A DNA stretch of 64,000 bases from Hahella sp. HN01 (GTDB lineage: Bacteria > Pseudomonadota > Gammaproteobacteria > Pseudomonadales > Oleiphilaceae), in NCBI RefSeq assembly GCF_018986435.1, contig NZ_JAHMIN010000011.1, forward strand, positions 52,654 through 116,653. Direction: 5' to 3'. Each line of letters begins with the position of its first letter. Within the stretch, counting starts at the first letter, position 1. Both the position numbers and the translations under genes were made by a program. Positions 34,184-43,651 of this stretch are shown piece by piece. The notes under the pieces were generated by a model. It made no database searches. It was not told the DNA's origin and saw nothing but the letters and a program-made list of their open reading frames with translations.

Positions 34184-35065
34184 ATGGAAAAGAAAGACTT
34201 GATTAACCTGCTCGCCCTCGCAGGATTATGGGGCGCCTCCTTCCTATTCATGCGTATCGCAGCGCCGGAATTCGGTCCGGTAGCGATGGTGCAGTTGCGC
34301 ATAACCATCGCCGCGCTCTGCCTGACGCCCATTATGCTGATCAAATATCGACATCAAGTGCGCTGGGCCCATGTGCCTCACTATATCTTTCTGGGAGTGA
34401 GCAACTCCGCTCTGCCCTTCGTCCTGTTGGGATTCGCCACGCTGCACGTGAGCGCCGGTTTCACCTCCATTCTGAACGCCGCCGTGCCTTTATGGAGCGC
34501 CATTATCGCCGCGCTCTGGCTGGGGGACTGGCTTAACCGCTGGCAAACAGTCGGGCTGTTGATCGGCTTTCTTGGGGTATCCATTCTGATCGTCAGCAAA
34601 GGCGAGTTCTCGCTGAGCGGACCAACCCTGGCGATTATGGCCGCTTTGGCCGCCACTCTCAGTTATGGCTTCTCCGCCAATTACACTAAGCGTTTCATGA
34701 CCGGCGTGCAGCCCATGGTGTTGGCCGCCGCCAGCCAGATCGCCGCCGCCCTGGCGCTGGCGCCGTTCACCTGGAGTTATATGCCGCAAGGGGATATTTC
34801 CACGGCCGCTTGGACTTCAGTGATCGTTATGGGGGTCTTCTCCACGGCTCTGGCGTACATTATTTTCTATGGCCTGCTCTCGCGTATCGGTCCTACCAAA
34901 ACGGTTACCGTGACCTATTTGATTCCGGTGTTCGCCATGTTTTGGGGTTATGTCATCCTCGACGAGCCAGTCACCATTTATATGCTGAGCGGCTGCCTTG
35001 TAGTGTTCGCTGGCACGGCGCTGACCAACAGTTTGATCAAGCCGAAGCTAGCGACGGCGCAGTAG
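34184..35065 (+). CDS. EamA/DMT-family metabolite exporter
   Basis: The 293-residue protein has 10 hydrophobic helices in two EamA repeats (about 8-140 and 150-285), beginning LLALAGLWGASFLFMRIAA and ending with the GCLVVFAGTALTNS helix. Such drug/metabolite transporters export amino acids, nucleotides or toxic compounds across the inner membrane. Substrate is unknown. It follows ogt by 94 bases and is closed by a terminator, so it is probably separate. Confidence 0.9.
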   Translation: MEKKDLINLLALAGLWGASFLFMRIAAPEFGPVAMVQLRITIAALCLTPIMLIKYRHQVRWAHVPHYIFLGVSNSALPFVLLGFATLHVSAGFTSILNAAVPLWSAIIAALWLGDWLNRWQTVGLLIGFLGVSILIVSKGEFSLSGPTLAIMAALAATLSYGFSANYTKRFMTGVQPMVLAAASQIAAALALAPFTWSYMPQGDISTAAWTSVIVMGVFSTALAYIIFYGLLSRIGPTKTVTVTYLIPVFAMFWGYVILDEPVTIYMLSGCLVVFAGTALTNSLIKPKLATAQ

Positions 35066-35082
35066 AGGCTGGACTTACCTCC

Positions 35083-35111
35083 GGGCGCTCGCAGCAGCGC
35101 CCTTTCTTTTT
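35083..35111 (+). terminator. Intrinsic terminator after the DMT exporter
   Basis: GGGCGCT-cgcagc-AGCGCCC stem followed by TTTCTTTTT. It leads straight into the polypyrimidine tract. Confidence 0.85.
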
Positions 35112-35211
35112 ACCTTTCTATCTCTTTTTATTTTCTATCTCATTCTACTTTTCCTCTCCCTTTGCTTACTCTCTTCTCCTCTTCTCCTCTTCTCCTCTTC
35201 TCCTCTTATCA
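35099..35211 (+). repeat. Polypyrimidine tract with CTCCTCTT tandem repeat
   Basis: About 110 bases are almost pure C/T on the plus strand and end in four perfect copies of the 8-base unit CTCCTCTT (about 35177-35208). Such a tract is a candidate for triplex (H-DNA) formation and for slippage. It lies between the exporter terminator and the arsR promoter. Confidence 0.7.
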
Positions 35212-35262
35212 CATACCTCACGTTTTGCGACTTTCCGTGCTTATCTTTCCAGCTCATTGGCG

Positions 35263-35292
35263 TTGACACATATGAAATTTCATATATATGAT
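35263..35292 (+). promoter_or_regulatory. arsR operon promoter
   Basis: TTGACA (35263-35268) and TATGAT (35287-35292) are near-consensus sigma-70 elements with an 18-base spacer, 30 bases before the arsR ATG. The spacer contains the first ArsR dyad. Confidence 0.75.
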
Positions 35293-35309
35293 ATTTCGCA
35301 TATACGAAA
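35270..35309. promoter_or_regulatory. Two ArsR operator dyads
   Basis: A perfect 16-base palindrome ATATGAAATTTCATAT (35270-35285) lies between -35 and -10, and a second dyad TTTCG-CATATA-CGAAA (35294-35309) covers the start of transcription. Both share the TTTC(A/G)(T/C)AT element. Position and symmetry fit ArsR/SmtB repression by blocking RNA polymerase. Confidence 0.65.
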
Positions 35310-35321
35310 CAGGAAATTGTC

Positions 35322-35669
35322 ATGTCTCCCGTCTCATTCTTTAAGTGTCTGGCGGATGAAACCCGCTTGCGCCTGATGCTGCTGATACAAAGCGAAGGCG
35401 AGTTATGCGTGTGTGAGTTGACTCACGCCTTACAGGAAATTCAACCGAAGATCTCTCGTCATCTGGCGCAACTCCGCAAGTCCAGCCTGCTGCTGGACAG
35501 CAAGCGCGGGCAGTGGGTCTACTATCGACTGAATCCAGCCCTGCCCTACTGGATAAAAGCCACCCTGGAACATACCGCCTCCGGTAATGAGGCGTTTATG
35601 CAGGAGGTCAGGAGCAGGCTCGCCGACATGTGCGCAAGGCCCGGCGTCAGTTCCGCCTGCTGCGACTAA
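35322..35669 (+). CDS. arsR: ArsR/SmtB-type arsenic-responsive repressor
   Basis: The 115-residue protein is a winged helix of the ArsR family (FKCLADETRLRLMLLIQSEG). It carries the arsenite-binding ELCVCELTHAL motif in the alpha-3 helix, where the CVC pair with a third thiol binds As(III) and releases DNA. Two more Cys pairs sit near the C-terminus (ADMCARPG, SACCD). The recognition helix PKISRHLAQLRKSSLL is intact. It should repress its own operon through the two dyads just upstream. It is the first gene of arsR-arsI-gapdh-arsJ. Confidence 0.95.
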   Translation: MSPVSFFKCLADETRLRLMLLIQSEGELCVCELTHALQEIQPKISRHLAQLRKSSLLLDSKRGQWVYYRLNPALPYWIKATLEHTASGNEAFMQEVRSRLADMCARPGVSSACCD

Positions 35670-35724
35670 CGCCGGTGGTCACTCCAACAAATACATATCT
35701 TTTTACATATATAAGGAGAGCGAT

Positions 35725-36195
35725 ATGAAACGACTGCATGTACACCTGAGCGTCGAAGACCTGCAAGCCAGCGTCCGCTTTTATTCGCGCCTGTTCGCGG
35801 CTGAGCCGACTATCCTTAAAGACGACTACGCAAAATGGAAACTGGATGATCCCCGGGTCAACTTCGCCATATCCAATCGTTCCGCCAAACAGGGGTTGGA
35901 CCACCTGGGCATCCAGGTGGAGAGCGAAGCTGAGCTTGATCAGGTGCGACAGGTAATGGAAGACGCCGGACGCCCCATGACGGAGGAAGAAGGCGCCGCT
36001 TGTTGCTACGCCCGCTCCAACAAACACTGGACCATCGACCCAGACGGCGTCGCCTGGGAAGCTTTTCATAGTCTGGAAGCCATTCCCACCTATGGCGACG
36101 CAAGCGCCGCAAAGCAGGAAGCGGTGGCTACATCAGCGCAAAAAAGCTGCTGCGCCAGTACGATAAAACCCGACAGCGCCCGTTCCTGCTGCTAA
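35725..36195 (+). CDS. arsI: ArsI/CadI-type glyoxalase-fold C-As lyase
   Basis: The 156-residue protein is a vicinal-oxygen-chelate (glyoxalase fold) enzyme: [29 protein letters not shown], and [15 protein letters not shown]. The vicinal pair in [15 protein letters not shown] matches the Cys-Cys that binds methylarsenite in ArsI, and the His/Glu iron ligands (HVHLS, HLGIQ, and later Glu) are present. ArsI breaks the carbon-arsenic bond of MAs(III) using oxygen. The C-terminus adds two further Cys-Cys motifs (KSCCAST, RSCC). AAGGAG lies six bases before the ATG. It is the second gene in the arsenic operon. Confidence 0.9.
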   Translation: MKRLHVHLSVEDLQASVRFYSRLFAAEPTILKDDYAKWKLDDPRVNFAISNRSAKQGLDHLGIQVESEAELDQVRQVMEDAGRPMTEEEGAACCYARSNKHWTIDPDGVAWEAFHSLEAIPTYGDASAAKQEAVATSAQKSCCASTIKPDSARSCC

Positions 36196-36248
36196 AGTCT
36201 GCAGACATCGCCATACCGCTGGATAAACAACACAAACAGGAGTTGGTT

Positions 36249-37250
36249 ATGACAATAAAAATCGGCATCAACGGCTTTGGCCGTATTGGTCGTCTGGCGC
36301 TTCGGGCCGCCTGGGATTGGCCCGAGGTGGAGTTTGTAAGGATCAATGACCCCGCCGGCAATGCGGCGACCCACGCCCACCTGCTGAATTTTGATTCCGT
36401 CCACGGCCGCTGGGCGCACGAGGCCGTAGCGAGCAATGACGGTATCGACATCAACGGCAAGCACATTGCTCTCAGTGCGGAAAAAGCCATTCCCGGCGCA
36501 GACTGGTCCGAGTGCGACGTTGTGATCGAAGCCTCCGGCAAGATGCGCAAGAAAGAGTTACTGCAGGCCTACTTTGCTCAAGGCGTCAAACGCGTCGTGG
36601 TTACCGCACCGGTAAAAGAAGAAGGCGTCTTGAATGTGGTGATGGGCGTCAATGATCACTGTTTCATTCCGCAAGCGCATCGCATCGTCACCGCCGCATC
36701 CTGCACCACCAATTGCCTGGCCCCCGTGGTGAAAGTCATTCATGAAAACCTGCATTTACGCCACGGCTCCATCACCACCATTCACGACATCACCAATACG
36801 CAGACCATTCTCGACGCCGCTCACAAGGACCTGCGACGCGCCCGGGCTTGCGGCATGAGCCTGATTCCAACCACCACCGGCTCCGCCACCGCCATCACGG
36901 AAATTTTTCCCGAGCTGTCGGGTCGCCTCAATGGACACGCCATTCGCGTTCCCCTAGCCAATGCATCAATCACTGACTGCGTCTTCGAAGTGGAGAAACC
37001 CACCACCGTGGAGGAAGTGAATGCACTGTTTAAAAAGGCGGCGGAGAGCGAACTGAAAGGCATCCTCGGTTATGAGGAGCGCCCGCTGGTGTCCATTGAT
37101 TACCGCACCGACCCTCGCTCCAGCATCATCGACGCCTTGTCCACCATGGTGGTGAACGAGACGCAAGTGAAAGTCTACGCGTGGTATGACAATGAATGGG
37201 CTTACGCCAACCGCACGGTAGAGCTGGCGCGCATGGTCGGCGCCGCATAG
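36249..37250 (+). CDS. ArsJ-associated glyceraldehyde-3-phosphate dehydrogenase
   Basis: The 333-residue enzyme is a complete GAPDH: NAD-binding [20 protein letters not shown], catalytic Cys in [16 protein letters not shown], and the C-terminal [15 protein letters not shown]. Next to arsJ it is expected to use arsenate in place of phosphate to form 1-arseno-3-phosphoglycerate, which ArsJ expels, giving arsenate resistance without a reductase. AGGAG lies six bases before the ATG 36249; a TTG six bases earlier is less likely. It starts 54 bases after arsI. Confidence 0.93.
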   Translation: MTIKIGINGFGRIGRLALRAAWDWPEVEFVRINDPAGNAATHAHLLNFDSVHGRWAHEAVASNDGIDINGKHIALSAEKAIPGADWSECDVVIEASGKMRKKELLQAYFAQGVKRVVVTAPVKEEGVLNVVMGVNDHCFIPQAHRIVTAASCTTNCLAPVVKVIHENLHLRHGSITTIHDITNTQTILDAAHKDLRRARACGMSLIPTTTGSATAITEIFPELSGRLNGHAIRVPLANASITDCVFEVEKPTTVEEVNALFKKAAESELKGILGYEERPLVSIDYRTDPRSSIIDALSTMVVNETQVKVYAWYDNEWAYANRTVELARMVGAA

Positions 37251-37275
37251 CGGGACATTGGGAGCGGAAGTCGTT

Positions 37276-38517
37276 ATGTCCGTCATCGCCAGCCTGTCGC
37301 CGCAGGTGCGTCAGTATTTATTGATCACCGGCAATTACTGGGCGTTCACTCTGACCGACGGCGCGTTGCGTATGCTGGTGGTGCTGCATTTTCACCAGCT
37401 CGGTTATGCGCCTCTGGACATCGCGCTGCTGTTTCTCTTTTATGAGTTTTTCGGCGTCGTCACCAACCTGTTCGGCGGTTGGCTCGGCGCCCGCATCGGT
37501 CTCAACCGCACCATGAATCTGGGGTTGGCGTTACAGGTCATCGCCCTGGCCATGCTGACAGTTCCGTCTTCCTGGTTAAGCATTCCCTGGGTAATGGGCG
37601 CCCAGGCTCTGTCCGGCGTCGCCAAAGACCTCAATAAGATGAGCGCCAAAAGCGCCATCAAACTACTGGTCCCCGCCAACGCCCAGAGCAAACTCTATAA
37701 GTGGGTGGCGCTGCTGACTGGCTCCAAAAATTCGCTGAAAGGCGTCGGATTTTTTCTTGGCGGCGCCCTGCTGGCGCTGGCCGGATTTCGTGGGTCTGTG
37801 GCGGGCATGGCGATAGCGATCATGGTGATCTGGATCGCCAGCCTGTATTGGCTGAAGCAGGACATGGGCAAAGCGAAGAACAAACCCAAGTTCAAGGATA
37901 TTTTTTCGCAAAGCCGAGCGGTCAATATTCTGTCCGCAGCGCGGTTGTTTCTGTTTGCCTCGCGAGATGTGTGGTTTGTGGTCGCCCTGCCCGTCTTTCT
38001 CAGCGAGCAATTGGGATGGGATTTCTGGGGAGTGGGCGGTTTTCTCGCCGCCTGGATTATCGGCTACGGCGTCATACAGTCCATCGCCCCCAGGCTAACC
38101 GCAGGCGCAACGCCTGACGGCGTCAGCGCAACCGTCTGGGCCGCTGCGTTGGCGGCGACGCCTGCGGTTATCGCCGCCTGTCTGTACTTGCAGTTTCCAC
38201 CCGGTCCAACCATCGTCGTGGGCCTGCTGGCGTTCGGCGCCGTCTTCGCCGTCAACTCCTCGCTGCACAGCTATCTGATCGTCAGCTACGCCAAAGAAGA
38301 CGGCGTCTCCCTCGATGTCGGTTTCTACTACATGGCCAACGCCCTGGGACGCCTATGCGGAACCATCCTGTCAGGCTGGCTGTTCCAAACCGCCGGACTA
38401 GCCGCCTGCCTATGGACCTCCGCCGGCTTTATCGCGACGACTGCGGTGATATCGTTGGGGTTGCCGCGACATAAATCCTATAAGGCGAACAACGCGGGTT
38501 CGGGCGTGTCGGAGTAG
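37276..38517 (+). CDS. arsJ: ArsJ organoarsenical efflux permease (MFS)
   Basis: The 413-residue membrane protein has 11-12 helices and matches ArsJ at its start (RQYLLITGNYWAFTLTDGAL, RMLVVLHFHQLGYAPLDIAL) and through the GWLGARIGLNRTMNLGLALQ loop. ArsJ exports 1-arseno-3-phosphoglycerate made by the adjacent GAPDH. It starts 26 bases after the GAPDH stop, with GGAAG six bases before the ATG 37276. It ends only three bases before the convergent chemoreceptor gene, leaving no room for a separate terminator. Confidence 0.92.
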   Translation: MSVIASLSPQVRQYLLITGNYWAFTLTDGALRMLVVLHFHQLGYAPLDIALLFLFYEFFGVVTNLFGGWLGARIGLNRTMNLGLALQVIALAMLTVPSSWLSIPWVMGAQALSGVAKDLNKMSAKSAIKLLVPANAQSKLYKWVALLTGSKNSLKGVGFFLGGALLALAGFRGSVAGMAIAIMVIWIASLYWLKQDMGKAKNKPKFKDIFSQSRAVNILSAARLFLFASRDVWFVVALPVFLSEQLGWDFWGVGGFLAAWIIGYGVIQSIAPRLTAGATPDGVSATVWAAALAATPAVIAACLYLQFPPGPTIVVGLLAFGAVFAVNSSLHSYLIVSYAKEDGVSLDVGFYYMANALGRLCGTILSGWLFQTAGLAACLWTSAGFIATTAVISLGLPRHKSYKANNAGSGVSE

Positions 38518-38520
38518 ATC

Positions 38521-40563
38521 TTACAAGTTCAACTTATCCACCAGTCGCTGCAATTGCCCGCTGATGGCGACCAGTTGTTCGCTGCAGCGTTCGCCTTCTT
38601 CGGCGGCGCGGCGGCTTTCATCGCTGAGGCTGGAGATTTTCTGGATGTGCTGGTTGACGCTGTCCGTCACTGTGGATTGTTGTTCAGTGGCGGAGGCGAT
38701 AACGGTGCTCATTTGATAAATTGTGGCGACGGCGGTCTCGCCCTCGCGTAACTGTTGGTCGGATAATTGATTTTTCTCCGCCGCAGCGCGAGAGATGGCG
38801 TCTTGCCGGGTAATGAGTTCTACCGTCGCATTGGCGCCGCGCATCACTTTCTCGATGATGCCGCGAATTTCGTCGGTGGAGCTGGAAGTACGCTGGGCCA
38901 GTTGGCGTACTTCATCCGCGACGACGGCGAAACCCCGCCCCATTTCGCCTGCGCGGGCGGCTTCAATCGCCGCATTCAACGCCAAGAGATTCGTCTGCTC
39001 GGCGACGCCCTGAATGACCGCCAATACTTTCTCTATATCCTGACTGTCCTTCTGAAGCTGTGCGATGACGGCGTTGCTATGGCCGATGCTGTCCTGCAGA
39101 TCATTCATTCCCTGGATCGCCGCAGCCATGGCTTGCTGCCCGGCTTTCACCGTCTCCGTCGCGCGGGAGGCGGAATCAGAAGCGTCCTGTGTGGTCTGCG
39201 CCACATCGCGAATGGAGGCGCTCATTTCGTTGACTTCCGTGGCGCACATGGCCGCCAGGTCATTCTGCGCATCGATTTTATCCGTCAACGCGCTGGACAA
39301 CGCCTTCATCTGTGCGCTGACCGCCACCACACTGCTGGCTTGATCCGTAATGGTCCGGGCCAGTTGCGACAGATAATCGCGCAACTCGCTGCTGGAGCGG
39401 CCCAGACTATCAATTTCCTTCACTCGGGAAGAAATCCGCTGTTTATCCGTGAAATCCCCATTCGCCAGCGCCCTGAGAGAAGGCGTAATCGCTTGGATGC
39501 GCCGGGCGATGCGCGCCTGAATGAATGCAAACACTAATGCGAGAATCATTACTGTCGCTACAGAAGCGCCCAAGGCCCAATACACCGACTGCACAATGCG
39601 TTCGCGCTGAGCGTCAATAACCGCGCGTACGTCGCTGATCGCTGAGGTTAGCGCGGTCAGCAGCTGTTCCGCCCGCACATGCGAGTTATGGATGTTCTCA
39701 ATGATCTGACGGGTGTTATCCAACTCTCGCAGATAGCGCCCAGACAAACTTTGCAGCTCACTGCGATAGTCCTCCACCAGATCGTATTGCTCAGCATCCG
39801 ACCCGCTCTCGCCCGTCAGCATACTGAGAAAGTCGTCTGTTTCCTTCTCGCTCATCACGCCAAGGGGCTCCAGTCCCGCGAGCGCAGCGATGTTATCCAC
39901 CAGTTGGCGATGGCTGTTGGTGACCGTCTCATACAGACTGGCGTCAGAAGTTCTGAAGTAGTTTTCGCGCTTTTCGCTCAGCCCCAACAGGCTTTCATAG
40001 GCGGCAGCGATCTTGACGAAGTATTCCCCCGCCGCCTCCGGTTTCTCTTCCATGCCCTTTCGGGCGTATCCGGATAGCAGTGACAGTTGATCGGAAATCT
40101 CCCGCTCATTCTGTTGCAGTAATTGCTGGGTATTGCCGGAAAGCTTGCCCGAGGCTCGCAGATCCGTGCGCATGAATTCGGACAACGTCTGCAGCGGCGC
40201 CGCAATCGCCGTCTGGATATCCGGAGGGAACTGCGCCAGCTTTACCTCATTTAGCTCGCGGACCGTGCCTTCCATAGCGGTCAGCAGCGTCGCCTCCCCC
40301 GTGGAAAGATAACCGTTGAGTTGTCCCGCCAGGGTTTCGTTTACCGTGGCGCGGGTATCCTGGTAGGCCAGATTCAGTTGCTCAGGCAAAGACAGCCGAT
40401 ACATGCTGAAAGCCAGCACGCCAGCCATCGCCAGCAACACCACCATTAACACAAAGGTGTTCAGTCTACTGATGAAAAGTATGGAAAATTGACGACCAGG
40501 CAAAACAACGACCCTATGAGCAATCACAAGATAAGACCGCTTTACTGAAGTTTCATCTGTCAC
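38521..40563 (-). CDS. Methyl-accepting chemotaxis protein with large periplasmic helical domain
   Basis: This chemoreceptor (680 residues from GTG 40563, chosen for its GAAGG five bases upstream) has one helix near residues 30-50, a roughly 300-residue periplasmic region that looks helical and lacks a Cache signature, and a second membrane helix ([20 protein letters not shown]). A HAMP domain ([20 protein letters not shown]) and a signalling domain follow, with hairpin core [20 protein letters not shown]. It senses an unknown ligand and signals to CheA/CheW. An in-frame ATG at 40656 and a TTG nearer the first helix are alternative starts. It diverges from a second receptor. Confidence 0.87.
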   Translation of the reverse strand: MTDETSVKRSYLVIAHRVVVLPGRQFSILFISRLNTFVLMVVLLAMAGVLAFSMYRLSLPEQLNLAYQDTRATVNETLAGQLNGYLSTGEATLLTAMEGTVRELNEVKLAQFPPDIQTAIAAPLQTLSEFMRTDLRASGKLSGNTQQLLQQNEREISDQLSLLSGYARKGMEEKPEAAGEYFVKIAAAYESLLGLSEKRENYFRTSDASLYETVTNSHRQLVDNIAALAGLEPLGVMSEKETDDFLSMLTGESGSDAEQYDLVEDYRSELQSLSGRYLRELDNTRQIIENIHNSHVRAEQLLTALTSAISDVRAVIDAQRERIVQSVYWALGASVATVMILALVFAFIQARIARRIQAITPSLRALANGDFTDKQRISSRVKEIDSLGRSSSELRDYLSQLARTITDQASSVVAVSAQMKALSSALTDKIDAQNDLAAMCATEVNEMSASIRDVAQTTQDASDSASRATETVKAGQQAMAAAIQGMNDLQDSIGHSNAVIAQLQKDSQDIEKVLAVIQGVAEQTNLLALNAAIEAARAGEMGRGFAVVADEVRQLAQRTSSSTDEIRGIIEKVMRGANATVELITRQDAISRAAAEKNQLSDQQLREGETAVATIYQMSTVIASATEQQSTVTDSVNQHIQKISSLSDESRRAAEEGERCSEQLVAISGQLQRLVDKLNL

Positions 40564-40802
40564 ATGAACCTTCAAAATCGCGGCGTGTTGGAAAGAAACA
40601 ATAGTACAAGCAAGCCTATATAAGCATACAAATGGATTATGACAAAAGGATTGCAAACACTCTTAATCCTGCCATTGCAGGCGACTTCCGAGTCATAGAA
40701 CAGCTCGCCATTACCCGCTTGCAACCGCAGCGTCCAATTGAATTGCGTCCGGGTTGACCTAGACTTTTAAACACACTCAAGGAACCCGAGAAGGTCGCTC
40801 TA

Positions 40803-42872
40803 ATGCTGAATACGATCTCCGTGCGCCAAAAGATGTACGCTCTTATTGCAGTCGCCATTGCAGGCACGCTCATCCTGTTGATTCTGGCGCTTTACACTCA
40901 CTACAAAACGCTGGAAGAAGCCCGCAAAAAAGAACTCCGCCATCTGGTGGAAAGCGGATATTCCATCATTGAGAGTCACTACCAGTCTTTCCAAAATGGC
41001 GTACTCACCGAAACCGAAGCCAAATCCCGGGCTCTGGAAGACATCTCCAAACTGCGCTACGACAATGGCAACTACTTCTGGGTGAATGACTACCACCCCC
41101 ACGTGGTGATGCATCCCATCAAACCCGAACTGAACGGCAAAGACGCCACGGGAATCAAAGATCCCAACGGCAAAGCCCTGTTCGTGGCGTTTGCGGAGAA
41201 AGTGAAAGCAGACGGAGAAGGTGTGGTTGACTATTTCTGGCCCAAACCCGGTTTCGACAAACCCGTGGAAAAATTCTCCTTTGTGAAGGGATTCGCTCCC
41301 TGGCAGTGGGTATTGGGGACCGGCGCCTATGTGAACGATATCAAAGCGGAGTTTCAAAGCAGCCTGATTGCGGGCCTGATCATCGCACTGGTCATCGCCT
41401 GCTCGCTGGTGATCATACGCAGCATTAGCCTGCCCCTGTCCCAGATTGAAAAAGTGCTGCTGGACGTAAAAGAGAACGGCGATCTGTCCCGTCGTATCGA
41501 GAGCGTGCGAGAAGACGAGCTGGGCAGAGTGGCCAACGCCACCAACCACTTGTTCGATCGCTGGCAAAAATTCATCGGAGAGGCGGGGGATTCGGTGAAG
41601 AAACTCGGCGACGGCGACTTCAATTCTCCCATCACTTCCGAATACAAAGGCGATATGCAAAAGTTGCGCGAGCACATCAATCACTCCATCGCCGTCACCG
41701 GGCGTTCGATGGGCCGCATCAACTCCGTCATGGAGGCCATGGCCGCAGGTCGCCTGACCACACTTGAAGAGGACCATCGCACCCAAGGCGAATTCGCGCG
41801 CACCCTCACGCTGGTCAATAAAGCCGTGGAGCAGTTCCAGCACACGATTCGCCTCGTACAGGAACGACTTCAGGCGATGCGCGAAGGGGCTTTCGACGAC
41901 CGTATTGAAGAATCCTTCCCTGGCGACCTCAATCACCTGAAGATAGCGATCAATGACACACTGGAGACGCTGGCCTCCAGCTTCGCCAGGCTGGAAGAGA
42001 GTTTCCGCCGTCTGAGCCAGGGTCAGTTGGATCTGAAGACCCGGGACAAACAACCCGGGCAGTTCGGCGAATTACAGGAACACCTGCGTCGGACCATCAA
42101 GTCACTGCATGAGATCGCCATTCAATGCCGCTCCGACAGTAAAAACCTCACCGCCAGCACCGGCGAAGTCTCCAGCGCCTCCAGAGATTTATCCCGCCGC
42201 ACCGAGGAGCAGGCATCTGCGATTGAAAGCGCAACACGTCTGATTGGAGAGCTGCGTGAGGAACTGGACAACACCTCTGAACTGGCCAACGCCACGCGCA
42301 ATGTCTCCGAAACCGCCGCCAAAGAGGCGCAGCTCGGCCTTAGCGTATCCGCCACCACGCTGGAGGCGATGTCTTCCATCAAGTCATCCAGCGAGAAGAT
42401 CAACAACATTATCCGGGTTATCAACGACATCGCCTTCCAGACCAATCTGCTGGCGCTGAATGCATCCGTCGAAGCGGCCCGGGCGGGTGAGCAAGGTCGA
42501 GGATTCTCAGTGGTGGCGGCGGAGGTGCGCGCCCTGGCGCAGCGTTCCGCGGACGCCGCCAAAGACATCAAAAACCTGATTGAACTGGCGGTGACTGGCG
42601 TGGGCAATGGCTCCGATCAGGTCTCGCAAATGGCGGAGCAGTTAAAAACCATCGCCGCAGGCATCGAAGAAGTCAGCGGCAGAATTTCCAGCGTATCGCA
42701 ATCCAATGCAGTGCAAACCACCCGGATTCGCGACGTGTTCACCCAGCTGGAACAGCTAAAGGATATCACCCATCGCAACGCCTCCATGGCGGATAAAACC
42801 GCCGCCACCAGCGAGTCGTTGGTCAATATGGCGGACTCGCTGGATGACAAGCTCAGTTTCTTCAAGACTTAG
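40803..42872 (+). CDS. Methyl-accepting chemotaxis protein with single Cache domain
   Basis: The 689-residue receptor has an N-terminal membrane helix (about 10-32), a periplasmic sCache_2 domain (about 35-185; LRYDNGNYFWVNDYHPHVVM, FVKGFAPWQWVLGTGAYVND), a second helix (LIAGLIIALVIACSLVII) and a HAMP domain (RSISLPLSQIEKVLLDVKEN). A further HAMP-like linker region (about 270-420) leads to a signalling domain with hairpin core [20 protein letters not shown]. sCache_2 domains often bind small organic acids. The start has GAACC-rich weak context; ATG 40803 is the first. A MITE-like repeat begins at its stop codon. Confidence 0.9.
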   Translation: MLNTISVRQKMYALIAVAIAGTLILLILALYTHYKTLEEARKKELRHLVESGYSIIESHYQSFQNGVLTETEAKSRALEDISKLRYDNGNYFWVNDYHPHVVMHPIKPELNGKDATGIKDPNGKALFVAFAEKVKADGEGVVDYFWPKPGFDKPVEKFSFVKGFAPWQWVLGTGAYVNDIKAEFQSSLIAGLIIALVIACSLVIIRSISLPLSQIEKVLLDVKENGDLSRRIESVREDELGRVANATNHLFDRWQKFIGEAGDSVKKLGDGDFNSPITSEYKGDMQKLREHINHSIAVTGRSMGRINSVMEAMAAGRLTTLEEDHRTQGEFARTLTLVNKAVEQFQHTIRLVQERLQAMREGAFDDRIEESFPGDLNHLKIAINDTLETLASSFARLEESFRRLSQGQLDLKTRDKQPGQFGELQEHLRRTIKSLHEIAIQCRSDSKNLTASTGEVSSASRDLSRRTEEQASAIESATRLIGELREELDNTSELANATRNVSETAAKEAQLGLSVSATTLEAMSSIKSSSEKINNIIRVINDIAFQTNLLALNASVEAARAGEQGRGFSVVAAEVRALAQRSADAAKDIKNLIELAVTGVGNGSDQVSQMAEQLKTIAAGIEEVSGRISSVSQSNAVQTTRIRDVFTQLEQLKDITHRNASMADKTAATSESLVNMADSLDDKLSFFKT

Positions 42873-43015
42873 GGAGCCTCTGAAAAACGTTGGCGAGGCC
42901 ATCAGTGCAAGGAAAAAGTCGGCGAAAAAGCGCAGTTTATCGTGAATAAATGAGCATTTTGAGCCGACTTTTGACGCTGCAATGGCGGCCGCAGGTAGTT
43001 TTTCAGAGGTTCCTT
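42871..43015. mobile_element. MITE-like or REP-type structured intergenic repeat
   Basis: A 145-base unit has perfect 12-base terminal inverted repeats (CCTCTGAAAAAC at 42877 and GTTTTTCAGAGG at 42998), extended by G-T pairs to the outer AGGGA/TTCCT. A nested perfect 10-base pair, AAAAGTCGGC (42914-42923) and GCCGACTTTT (42963-42972), makes a two-level cruciform. No coding frame fits inside. The shape is that of a miniature inverted-repeat element or REP-type repeat; copies elsewhere cannot be checked here. It could also end the chemoreceptor transcript. Confidence 0.65.
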
Positions 43016-43067
43016 AGTTTATTCGGGACATGGCTTTTCAAATCTAGACATAAGCTGAGTCAGGACG

Positions 43068-43436
43068 TCAGCGCTGATGCCTTTCGAATAACCGGGTCTG
43101 AAAAAACTGCCAGAGGCCGCTGACCAGACACCCGATAATCAACGCGATGGACAGCGGCAGCTTGAACTGCGCGTATCCGGTAAGAAAAAAGCCGGCGTGA
43201 ATCAGGAACGTGAGCATGCCGAGGCCCGCGCAGGCATAAGAAAACAGAGGCGCGTTGCGTTTTTTCAGCAACACTTGTCGATATCCGTATAGCAGGATGG
43301 GTAACGCCAACATGTTGAAAATCAGATATCCCTGTACGCCTCCCGGAAGTTGAAACATCTCCCACTCCTTCCAGTAAGCGGCGTCAATCTGGTGGAAAAT
43401 CAACAAACATAAGGTCGTCAGATAACTACGCTCCAT
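43068..43436 (-). CDS. Four-helix membrane protein, DUF6713-like
   Basis: The 122-residue protein has four hydrophobic helices (about 3-20, 35-52, 62-80, 90-112) and a motif IFHQIDAAYWKEWEMFQLPG typical of a small DUF6713-type inner-membrane family, in which the His-Asp and Lys-Glu-Trp segment follows the first helix. No function is known. GGGAGG lies eight bases upstream of the ATG. It diverges from the pseudouridine synthase. Confidence 0.75.
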   Translation of the reverse strand: MERSYLTTLCLLIFHQIDAAYWKEWEMFQLPGGVQGYLIFNMLALPILLYGYRQVLLKKRNAPLFSYACAGLGMLTFLIHAGFFLTGYAQFKLPLSIALIIGCLVSGLWQFFQTRLFERHQR

Positions 43437-43651
43437 GCTCTATCCTCCCGCGACGGTTCCCGTCCCAGTTTTATTTTTATTGGATCTCTTGTTTGCTTTA
43501 CAGGCTGAACGTCATTAACCTGCGCCGGATAGTGTATGGCCGCCGGCTCGGCGATAACAATACTTGATTGATTTATCCTGCGAACCGCCTTATAACTGCC
43601 GAAATCCCGTCCCTGGGTGCTTATTATTCCACTTGGCCAGCCGTTCCGCCT

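Noticed and set aside
35177-35208. CTCCTCTT units considered as a CRISPR-like array
   Set aside because: Units are 8 bases without spacers; it is a simple tandem repeat.
40800-42053. 417-codon minus-strand frame opposite the sCache chemoreceptor
   Set aside because: It is the antisense shadow of a strongly supported receptor; no independent motif is visible.
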